A stretch of DNA of 7,223 bases from the NCBI GenBank assembly GCA_964352225.1, contig CAYGRM010000345.1, forward strand, positions 1-7,223, in the 5' to 3' direction. Below the pieces are notes generated by a model, which saw only the letters and a program-made list of their open reading frames with translations, had not been told where the DNA came from and did no database searches. Of this stretch, positions 1 through 5,694 are shown in pieces. Position 1 is the stretch's first letter, and the number at the start of each line of letters is the position of its first letter. The translations under genes were made by a program, and so were the position numbers. The stretch comes from CAJQQY01 sp964352225 (GTDB lineage: Bacteria > Bacteroidota > Bacteroidia > Chitinophagales > Saprospiraceae).

Positions 1-161
1 TGTTGCAATCGTTTATCGAACAAAATTTATGGCAAGAGGCTCGAGTTTTTGCAGGAAATAAATATTTAAAAAAAGGAATCCTTGCTCCCAAAATTCCCGT
101 TTCACCAAGTGAAGAATTTGAGATTGAAAAAGACATTTTAAGGATTTTCCACAACGGGTGA
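1..161 (+). CDS. ribD: RibD C-terminal tail (riboflavin biosynthesis reductase domain), 5' truncated
   Basis: This is the end of an open frame that enters from the left edge (first whole codon at 3-5) and stops with TGA at 159-161; about 52 residues are visible. They begin LQSFIEQNLWQEARVF and continue AGNKYLKKGILAPKIP. The pattern of a final helix, W-x-E-A-R-x-F, then G-I-x-A-P matches what I know of the end of the RibD reductase domain, particularly in Bacteroidota. RibD is normally a cytoplasmic bifunctional deaminase/reductase acting on the second and third steps from GTP towards riboflavin. Only the reductase end is visible, so a stand-alone reductase of the same fold cannot be excluded. 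The next gene is 290 bases downstream and functionally unrelated, so this is probably the end of a separate transcription unit. Confidence 0.75.
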   Translation, partial: LQSFIEQNLWQEARVFAGNKYLKKGILAPKIPVSPSEEFEIEKDILRIFHNG

Positions 162-290
162 ATGGAAAGTCCCCAATACAGTCATATATTTTTAAAAATT
201 ATTTAAAAAATACCATGACAACATGTTGATTACCAGCCAATTAGATTATAAATTGCACCTAATTCAACTAATGTTCTCCTTCTCGGAAAA

Positions 291-334
291 ATTAGGATAT
301 TTATGCAAAAAAAATTATTTTTGCGCATCCTAAT
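291..334 (+). promoter_or_regulatory. Two-part hairpin in the leader of the polysaccharide block
   Basis: An outer 8-bp perfect stem (ATTAGGAT at 291-298 with ATCCTAAT at 327-334) encloses a 7-bp perfect stem (GCAAAAA at 305-311 with TTTTTGC at 318-324) with a 6-nt loop, separated by an asymmetric internal loop of 6 and 2 nt. No T-run follows, so it is not a classic terminator. It lies 118 bases before the Wzc-like gene. The bases 316-323 (TATTTTTG) also fit the Bacteroidota -7 consensus TAnnTTTG, but no TTTG -33 box is seen at the right distance. It could be leader RNA structure, a protein-binding site or chance in AT-rich DNA. Confidence 0.4.
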
Positions 335-371
335 ATCTGCACGATTCAATCCATTACTTTTTATGTTTCCT

Positions 372-413
372 ATTCCAATTTCAATTTTTTAACGTTGGAA
401 TTTTTTATTTTTT
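372..413 (+). terminator. Weak terminator- or attenuator-like hairpin with T-run
   Basis: A perfect 7-bp inverted repeat (ATTCCAA at 372-378 with TTGGAAT at 395-401) has a 16-nt loop and runs straight into a T-rich tract (401-413, interrupted by one A). This is the shape of an intrinsic terminator, but the stem has only two G:C pairs and the loop is long, so it would be weak. It sits 39 bases before the Wzc-like start codon. It could end transcription from ribD or act as an attenuator on the polysaccharide block. Confidence 0.35.
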
Positions 414-451
414 CCTGCTAAGTGTAACTCATATTATAGAAAAACAATAAG

Positions 452-2674
452 ATGGATATTCAATATTTTTTTAATGTAATCAAGAAGCGAAAGTGGCTAA
501 TCATCATCCCGATGCTTATTACTGCTTTGGCCACTTATTATTTTGTAGACAAAAAGCCTGAAATGTATGATGCCAAGGCTTCGATTCCAACAGGAATTGT
601 TGAATTTACGGGGATCAACATGAACGAAAACAGCCCGTTTGTTCAAAAAATGCAAGTGGAAATTAGTTTTGCCAACTTGATCAAATTCATTACGACAGAT
701 CGAACCACTCGATTTCTGAGTTATGAACTATTGGTTCATGATATCATGGCTGACTCTACAAGCAATGATCCTCCTTTCAAAAAAATCAAACCGAGAGATA
801 TTGGTTATACTCAAACGGAATTGGAAGCACTTGCTTCAGTTTTAAAAGGGCGAATAGATACTTTGAATAGTGCATTAGATGAAGAATCTGATCGAATTTA
901 TCGGAAAGTTGCAAAAGCTTATGAATATGATGTGGATTATTTGAAAAAGGAAAAATTCTATGTAAAAAGAGATGGAGAAACGGATGCCTTAGAAATTAAA
1001 TATGTTGATGAAAATCCTAGAGCTTGTTCTTTCGCCGTCAATCAATTTTGCAAAATTCTCAAACCTTATCATCAAAGAGAACAAAGCAAAGGCGACTTAG
1101 AGACTTATTACGAATATGATAAATTAGCCAAAACCAGAGGTAATAAACTTCGAGGTCTAGAAAAAGAGTTAGAAAATTATAAATCTGGAAAAGGGATCTT
1201 GAACATTGAGGTTCAATCAGATGGAACGCTTAATCAAATTGCTAATTTAGAAGAAGAATTAGAAAAAGCTAATAGATCAATCAATGCTAACCGAACAATT
1301 ATCAAAAATTTAGAATCTTATCTAAATGATAATGATCGATATAAACTAGAAAAAAAATCTGGCAATATTCTAAGTAGTAAAGCCATCGTAAATCTTGACG
1401 CTAGAATTAAAAAATTGACCGATGAATACATCTCATCTGGTCAAAAAAATGCAAATCTGAAAAGTCAAATCGATCTAGCTAAGGTGGCTCGAGATCAACA
1501 AATTAAACGTATTGCCAAGGATCAAAGTGAAGAAAATCCAGGTACGATGGATCAAGATGACGAGTTCATTTCTAAGCGGGTAACGGCTGTATGTGATTTT
1601 ACTCTGGCACAAGAATCTATGCGATCAATCAATGGAGAATTGGATAAATTAAGAGGGCAAAGAAATGCCTTCATCAATGATGAAGCCTACACTAAAAGCT
1701 TAGATGAACAAATTGAGATTGCCAGAAAGGAATATAAAAGTGCCTTAGATAGAGTTAATGATTCAAAATTAAATACGATTTCCTCTTCTTTTAAATTAGA
1801 ACCATTGGACTGGGCGGATACACCCGAAGAACCGATTCCTGATAACAAATTTTTGTTAGCTGGTTTTGCAGGTTTGGTGACTGGTTCCTTAGCGACAGTA
1901 TTATTATTTTTATTGGCCTTGTTTGATTTAAGTTTAAATACTCCAAATCAATTTAGCAAGTTCACTAACCTGAATTTATTGGGCTCTTTAAACAAAGTTA
2001 AAGATAGCAACCTTGATCTTAAACAGTTATTTGCTTCTTTTTCTAATGATAAAGACTTAGAAAACTTTAAAGAATCGCTAAGAAAACTTCGATATGTTTT
2101 TGAAGAATCCAATGCATCTACCTTCCTCATCACGAGTACTAAAGAAGGGGAAGGGAAAACATTTTTGATCTTGACCCTAGCGTATGCTTTGACTTTGAAG
2201 GATAAAAAAATCTTATTGATTGATACTAATTTTAAAAATAACACCTTGACAAGAATGTCTAATGAGAAGATTCAAGACAATCTTTTACATACTCGATTAA
2301 TTGGTGAAAATAATTTGGCAGATCAATTTGAAGCTAAAAAAATCAACAATATGTTCAACTTGGATAATGTTGACATCATTGGAAATCGAGGTACCAGCCA
2401 CTCCCCTTCTGAATTTTTTGCAGGCCGAGATTTTCAAAATTTCATCAACGATCTAAAAGATAATTATGACTACATTTTTATGGAAGGTGCTTCGCTCAAC
2501 AAATATTCTGATACCCGAGAGTTAGTTAGATTTGCAGAAAAAGTAGTTGCCGTATTCTCAGCGGAGTCAGAAATCAAGGATCTTGATAAAGAGTCAATTG
2601 ATTATTTATTGAGTAAAGAAGATAAATTTTTCGGTTCAGTTTTGAATAAAATTGATATTAAAAACTTGAATTAA
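452..2674 (+). CDS. Wzc-like polysaccharide chain-length/export protein with a degenerate BY-kinase domain
   Basis: A 740-residue inner-membrane protein built like Wzz/Wzc polysaccharide co-polymerases. A short cytoplasmic start is followed by membrane segment 1 (about 15-32) and a long periplasmic part with heptad-rich, probable coiled-coil stretches (about 210-345 and 385-435). A proline-rich stretch (P458, P461, P463) precedes membrane segment 2 (about 467-491), and a cytoplasmic P-loop domain runs from about 535 to the end. The Walker A is intact (STKEGEGKT, 562-570), and the LNKID near the end (731-735) matches the usual LNK element. Walker A' reads LLIDTNFKNN (588-597), with N593 where the family has a second Asp. 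Walker B reads YIFMEGAS (674-681), with E678 at the usual Asp. The C-terminal tyrosine cluster is absent (Y718 is the only Tyr in the last 50 residues). The domain may bind ATP but probably does not autophosphorylate in the classical way. ATG 452 follows an A-rich leader. It is the first gene of the block, 55 bases before the flippase. Confidence 0.85.
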   Translation: MDIQYFFNVIKKRKWLIIIPMLITALATYYFVDKKPEMYDAKASIPTGIVEFTGINMNENSPFVQKMQVEISFANLIKFITTDRTTRFLSYELLVHDIMADSTSNDPPFKKIKPRDIGYTQTELEALASVLKGRIDTLNSALDEESDRIYRKVAKAYEYDVDYLKKEKFYVKRDGETDALEIKYVDENPRACSFAVNQFCKILKPYHQREQSKGDLETYYEYDKLAKTRGNKLRGLEKELENYKSGKGILNIEVQSDGTLNQIANLEEELEKANRSINANRTIIKNLESYLNDNDRYKLEKKSGNILSSKAIVNLDARIKKLTDEYISSGQKNANLKSQIDLAKVARDQQIKRIAKDQSEENPGTMDQDDEFISKRVTAVCDFTLAQESMRSINGELDKLRGQRNAFINDEAYTKSLDEQIEIARKEYKSALDRVNDSKLNTISSSFKLEPLDWADTPEEPIPDNKFLLAGFAGLVTGSLATVLLFLLALFDLSLNTPNQFSKFTNLNLLGSLNKVKDSNLDLKQLFASFSNDKDLENFKESLRKLRYVFEESNASTFLITSTKEGEGKTFLILTLAYALTLKDKKILLIDTNFKNNTLTRMSNEKIQDNLLHTRLIGENNLADQFEAKKINNMFNLDNVDIIGNRGTSHSPSEFFAGRDFQNFINDLKDNYDYIFMEGASLNKYSDTRELVRFAEKVVAVFSAESEIKDLDKESIDYLLSKEDKFFGSVLNKIDIKNLN

Positions 2675-2687
2675 TGTATTAAGAGTG

Positions 2688-2709
2688 ATGCCTGTCTACC
2701 GACAGGCGT
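2688..2709 (+). repeat. Short palindrome between the Wzc-like and flippase genes
   Basis: A perfect 7-bp stem (GCCTGTC at 2690-2696 with GACAGGC at 2701-2707) closes on the 4-nt loop TACC. One G:U and one A:U pair extend it to 9 bp in RNA. It is GC-rich against its surroundings and has no T-run, so it resembles a dispersed REP-like palindrome or an mRNA processing or stabilising hairpin rather than a terminator. From memory, palindromes built on CCTGTC...GACAGG recur between genes in several Bacteroidota; I cannot check this here. It sits 13 bases after the upstream stop and 20 before the next start. Confidence 0.65.
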
Positions 2710-2729
2710 AACTTATCACCATCATAAAG

Positions 2730-4094
2730 ATGAGCAAAAAGGAAAATTCTTATTGGATTAAGTCAGGGAGTTATTCTATACTTGAACGTATTTTTGGCCA
2801 AATTTTAGGTCTAGGAAATATGGTTTTATTGCTCCGAGCTGTATCAACTGATGAGTTTGGCGTATGGATTCAATTTTTGATCATCGTTGCTCTCATCGAA
2901 GTGAGTCGGACTGGATTAATTCAAAATGCTCTCATTCGCTATCTCTCTACCAGCAAAGAAAAAGATAGAGCTAAGATTAATACTGCTTCTATTTTTATCA
3001 ATATTTGCCTCACCTTGTTGACTATTCTATTCCTTTTATTGTTGTCAAAACCTGCTATCAATTACTTTTATACTGATCCGGAATTTACAGATTCCGTAAA
3101 AAATGAATTGATCCGGATGCTTTATTATTATGGGATTACGACCATTGTAATTATGCCTTTTTTGCAATTCAACTATATTCTTCAGGCTAATTTAGATTTT
3201 AAAGGATTTTTTTGGGCAAGTTTTACTTATAAAGGAACTCTATTTTTCTATATCCTTTATCAATGGTTTTTTGAAATCCCCATAGACCTTTTTCAACTAT
3301 CTTTAGTGCTCATATTTTCGGGATTTAGTGCCAGTATCGTAGGATATTTTTTTGCAAAAAGACACCTTATTTTTTCAAAAAATATAGATTGGAAATGGGT
3401 GAAAGAATTATTCAATTTTGGAAGATTTACTTTTGGTACCAATTTAAGTACCATCATTTATAAGTTTACAGATCGATCAATGTTGGGAGCTATGGTTGGA
3501 TTTAAAGCGATTGCTATCTATGAAGTGGCGATTAGAATTACCAATTTAGTGGACATTCCAGCCATCTCAATTGCAGCCATTGTTTTTCCCCAAAGTGCAA
3601 AAAGTTCAATTGAAAAAGGTAAAGAAGGTATTCGTGATTTGTACGAAAGATCAGTAGCCGCAATTCTAGGATTGATCATTCCTGCGATGATTTTTATTTA
3701 CTTGTTTGCAGAGATAGTAGTTGTCATTTTGGGAAAAGAAAAATACTTGGATTCTGTTCCGATTTTAAGATATACTATTTTATTTGCCTTATTTGTTCCA
3801 TATGCCCTGCAGTTTGGAACTATTTTGGATTCCATAGGTAAGCCTAAAATTAATTTCCGTTTTGTCATTTTAGGTTTGATTTTGAATATCATTTTTAATT
3901 ATTTTTTGATCAAAGAATATGGAATTATGGGAGCAGTCTGGGGAACACTTTTGACCTATTCTGTGATGTTCATTATTCAAATGTCCTTCTTTTATAAATG
4001 GTATGGAATAAGACCTTGGCGTCCGATTGCTTTGATTCCATGGTTTTATAAAAACTTATTTAATATCATTTTAGAATTTTTTAAGAAAAAATAA
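2730..4094 (+). CDS. Wzx-like polysaccharide flippase (MOP superfamily)
   Basis: A 454-residue, very hydrophobic protein with about 12 probable membrane helices, typical in length for Wzx/PST-type oligosaccharide flippases, which move undecaprenyl-linked sugar units from the cytoplasmic to the outer face of the inner membrane. Family-like features include a start rich in small residues and aromatics (about 7-36), the stretch FGRFTFGTNLSTIIYKFTD (230-248) opening the second half, and the late block DSIGKPKINFRF (367-378) followed by LNIIFNYFLIKEYGIMGAVWGT (385-406). That last block resembles the usual G-x-P then N-x-x-LI-x-x-x-G-I-x-G-A pattern. The end is basic (FKKK). The substrate cannot be told from the sequence. 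ATG 2730 follows AAAG with no clear Shine-Dalgarno sequence. Its place between the chain-length protein and a glycosyltransferase supports a role in surface polysaccharide export. A related teichoic-acid or O-antigen exporter of the same superfamily is the main alternative. Confidence 0.88.
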   Translation: MSKKENSYWIKSGSYSILERIFGQILGLGNMVLLLRAVSTDEFGVWIQFLIIVALIEVSRTGLIQNALIRYLSTSKEKDRAKINTASIFINICLTLLTILFLLLLSKPAINYFYTDPEFTDSVKNELIRMLYYYGITTIVIMPFLQFNYILQANLDFKGFFWASFTYKGTLFFYILYQWFFEIPIDLFQLSLVLIFSGFSASIVGYFFAKRHLIFSKNIDWKWVKELFNFGRFTFGTNLSTIIYKFTDRSMLGAMVGFKAIAIYEVAIRITNLVDIPAISIAAIVFPQSAKSSIEKGKEGIRDLYERSVAAILGLIIPAMIFIYLFAEIVVVILGKEKYLDSVPILRYTILFALFVPYALQFGTILDSIGKPKINFRFVILGLILNIIFNYFLIKEYGIMGAVWGTLLTYSVMFIIQMSFFYKWYGIRPWRPIALIPWFYKNLFNIILEFFKKK

Positions 4095-4124
4095 AATACA
4101 GATTACTTATTGTTGGTGACTCTT

Positions 4125-4152
4125 CATTAACCATTCATCGTTAACCGTTAAA
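4125..4152 (+). repeat. Two imperfect 14-bp tandem units before the glycosyltransferase
   Basis: Two units starting at 4125 and 4139 share the form C(A/G)TTAACC(A/G)TT followed by a variable tail, matching at about 10 of the first 13 positions. The second contains the palindrome GTTAAC (4140-4145). They lie directly before the start codon at 4157 in the 62-base gap between the flippase and glycosyltransferase genes. They may be a small duplication or a binding site for a dimeric regulator; in DNA this short and AT-rich, chance is possible. Confidence 0.35.
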
Positions 4153-4156
4153 AAAA

Positions 4157-5389
4157 ATGCGAAAAGATATCGACATTATTTACTTTACCCTTTTTCCTTG
4201 GGATCATCCCTACTCCTCTGTTTCGTTTTCGTTTTCGAAAGAGTTTATTAAACACAATCGGGTTTTTTATATCAATCCGCCATACTCTTATCGCGACTTT
4301 GCGACTCGGTATAATGATAAGTTTACGCAAGAAAGAAAATCGGATTTGTTTATGCACCGCATGCGATATGAGCACCCTCCCCAACTTGAAAAATCACCTA
4401 ATAAAGATAATTTCTTAGCAGCTTTGCCTCCGATGGTTCCACCAATAAATTTTTTGAGCAAAGGAGCAATTTACAATACGATGCGAGTTCGAAATAATCG
4501 AAGCGTTTTAAATACTATAAAAAAGGTCATCAAGGATAATAACATCAAAGATTATATTTTTATGAATTGTTATAATCCGTTCTATGCAGGTTATTTACCC
4601 AAGGATGAGTTCAAACCGTTGCTAAATATATATCAATGTATCGATGATATTTCCCAAAATGACTACACCGTCAAACATGGCTTTGACTTAGAAAGAAATG
4701 CGGTACAAAATGCAGATGTAACCATTGTCACTTCTCGGGAGTTAAAGAATATTTGGAAAAAAGATGCCAATGAAATTCATATCGTTCACAATGCTGCGGA
4801 CATTGACATCTTTGAAAAAACCCTAAATGAGAAATTTGACAAACCAGAAGAGATCAAAAATATTGATACCAAAATCATCGGTTTTGTTGGAAATTTAGAT
4901 GATTTGCGAGTGAATTATCCCTTAATAAAAAAAATTGCAGAGGTTCATGCTGATAAAACTTTATTACTTGTTGGCCCGATAAATAATAACGAAGTGTATG
5001 AATTAGGAATGGATAAAATGCCTAACATTATATTTACGGGAAGTAAAGATATTCGAAGTTTGCCACCATACCTTCAGAATATGGATGTGGCAATTATTCC
5101 ATTTTTACTAAATACTTTGACAAAAAGTATTTATCCCTTAAAAATAAATGAATACCTCGCAGCAGGACGCGCGGTGATCGCTACTAATTTTTCAGAAGAC
5201 ATCCGAACCTTTAAAGATGTGATTCATATTGCTGAAAGTGAAGATCAATTCGTAAATTTGATCGATCAAGCCATCGAAGGACAAACACCTGAAAAAATTC
5301 AACAATGTGTAGACGTAGCTAACTCGAATACTTGGGAAGCGAGAGTCAAACAAATTTGGGGTATCGTTGAAAAAAAAATAAGTACATAA
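4157..5389 (+). CDS. GT-B glycosyltransferase, GT4-like (TuaH-like type)
   Basis: A 410-residue soluble protein that probably transfers a sugar from a nucleotide-sugar donor to a lipid-linked glycan at the inner face of the membrane. The N-terminal half has the opening strand IDIIYFTLFPWDH (5-17), the strand VFYINPP (36-42), the segment IYQCIDDIS (158-166) and the ADVTIVTSREL stretch (186-196), a pattern familiar from TuaH-like transferases. The second Rossmann domain opens at IIGFVGNLDD (240-249), with LLLVGP at 269-274 and IIFTGSKD at 291-298. The donor-site block is YPLKINEYLAAGRAVIAT (326-343). E332 fits the second Glu of the GT4 E-x7-E motif, but the first position is S324, a variation I associate with this subgroup. 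ATG 4157 is preceded by seven bases of A and no Shine-Dalgarno sequence. The sugar and the acceptor cannot be assigned. Two adjacent stops (TAA, then TAG) end the gene at the edge of the next element. Confidence 0.82.
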   Translation: MRKDIDIIYFTLFPWDHPYSSVSFSFSKEFIKHNRVFYINPPYSYRDFATRYNDKFTQERKSDLFMHRMRYEHPPQLEKSPNKDNFLAALPPMVPPINFLSKGAIYNTMRVRNNRSVLNTIKKVIKDNNIKDYIFMNCYNPFYAGYLPKDEFKPLLNIYQCIDDISQNDYTVKHGFDLERNAVQNADVTIVTSRELKNIWKKDANEIHIVHNAADIDIFEKTLNEKFDKPEEIKNIDTKIIGFVGNLDDLRVNYPLIKKIAEVHADKTLLLVGPINNNEVYELGMDKMPNIIFTGSKDIRSLPPYLQNMDVAIIPFLLNTLTKSIYPLKINEYLAAGRAVIATNFSEDIRTFKDVIHIAESEDQFVNLIDQAIEGQTPEKIQQCVDVANSNTWEARVKQIWGIVEKKIST

Positions 5390-5450
5390 TAGACTTTATT
5401 CTGAATGAAGTTGCAAGGGAGAACGTAAAACGTCCATCGAATAAAGTCTA
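5390..5450. repeat. 61-bp structured element bounded by a perfect 12-bp inverted repeat
   Basis: TAGACTTTATTC (5390-5401) is repeated exactly in reverse complement as GAATAAAGTCTA (5439-5450). The 37 bases between hold a second small hairpin, ACGT-AAA-ACGT (5423-5433), which GG/CC pairs could extend past a bulge. The left arm can also pair in part with GAATGAA (5403-5409), a near copy of the right arm, so two folds compete. The element starts at the base after the glycosyltransferase stop and ends 23 bases before the next small gene. No T-run follows on either side, so a standard terminator is not a good fit. A miniature dispersed repeat, a binding site or a structured mRNA spacer are the options. 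Confidence 0.7.
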
Positions 5451-5473
5451 ATTCATCAATCAAAAAAGAAAAT

Positions 5474-5605
5474 ATGTTTCAGCCAAGTAAAGAAGATAGA
5501 GAAAAATATGGGATGACCGAAGCTAATCGGATCTTTGAATTGATGGCATTGGCAATGGTACTTTTGGCCTTGGTGGCCTTTTTCTTAAAAATACTTTTAT
5601 TTTAA
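5474..5605 (+). CDS. Small single-pass membrane protein, 43 aa, unknown function
   Basis: An ATG-to-TAA frame of 43 codons has two clear parts. The first is a charged N-terminal stretch rich in Lys, Glu, Asp and Arg (MFQPSKEDREKYGMTEANR, 1-19). The second is one hydrophobic helix (about 22-43, with FELMALAMVLLALVAFFLKI at 21-40), long enough to cross the membrane, ending in LLF. This clean split is unlikely for a random frame. The start follows an A-rich run containing AAAGAAAA, much like the starts of its neighbours. Which end faces the cytoplasm is uncertain. I recognise no named family. It lies between the polysaccharide block and the pseudouridine synthase, flanked by palindromic elements on both sides, so it may be its own transcription unit or the tail of the polysaccharide operon. 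It may be a small accessory subunit, but that is only a guess. Confidence 0.7.
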   Translation: MFQPSKEDREKYGMTEANRIFELMALAMVLLALVAFFLKILLF

Positions 5606-5614
5606 AATATAGCC

Positions 5615-5629
5615 CGACTCTGTGAGTCG
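5615..5629. repeat. GACTC palindrome, copy 1
   Basis: A perfect 6-bp stem (CGACTC at 5615-5620 with GAGTCG at 5624-5629) has a 3-nt loop TGT. It lies 9 bases after the stop of the 43-aa gene and is followed by TTTCAATTTT, so it could act as a weak terminator. Its near-identical partner is 20 bases downstream, which points to a REP-like repeat. Confidence 0.65.
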
Positions 5630-5649
5630 TTTCAATTTTGCAAACATTT

Positions 5650-5666
5650 ACGACTCCGAGAGTCGT
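5650..5666. repeat. GACTC palindrome, copy 2
   Basis: A perfect 7-bp stem (ACGACTC at 5650-5656 with GAGTCGT at 5660-5666) has the loop CGA. It has the same six-base arms as the copy at 5615-5629 but a different loop. Conserved arms with changed loops suggest selection on pairing, or two members of a dispersed palindrome family. It lies 28 bases before the pseudouridine synthase start at 5695. Confidence 0.65.
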
Positions 5667-5694
5667 TCTACTTTACAAATTTTTATCAACCTCC

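Noticed and set aside
162..206. 14-codon frame starting just after the ribD stop
   Set aside because: It is too short, has no hydrophobic or charged pattern and no distinctive start context.
219..228. 10-bp palindrome CAACATGTTG in the leader
   Set aside because: It is short, isolated and without a second copy, so it cannot be told from chance.
1948..2244. 98-codon reverse-strand frame inside the Wzc-like gene
   Set aside because: It lies wholly opposite a well-supported coding region and has no recognisable domain.
3698..3892. 64-codon reverse-strand frame inside the flippase gene
   Set aside because: It is antisense to conserved membrane helices; nothing in its product suggests a protein.
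4221..4237. Hexamer-like repeat TTTTCG (nearly three copies) near the glycosyltransferase start, possible phase-variable tract
   Set aside because: Units are six bases, so slippage would keep the frame; it encodes a plausible S-F-S-F stretch and is too short to be a convincing contingency locus.
4148..4384. 78-codon reverse-strand frame across the glycosyltransferase start
   Set aside because: It is antisense to a conserved N-terminal domain and its product is a basic, low-information sequence.
5390..5666. CRISPR-like array from the several palindromes in this region
   Set aside because: The palindromes are of different sequence and size, and there are no regular repeats with spacers and no cas genes.
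5638..5694. N-terminal extension of the pseudouridine synthase from a TTG start (19 extra residues)
   Set aside because: The stretch runs through the palindrome at 5650-5666, its residues do not resemble the family start, and ATG 5695 gives the normal beginning of the catalytic domain.
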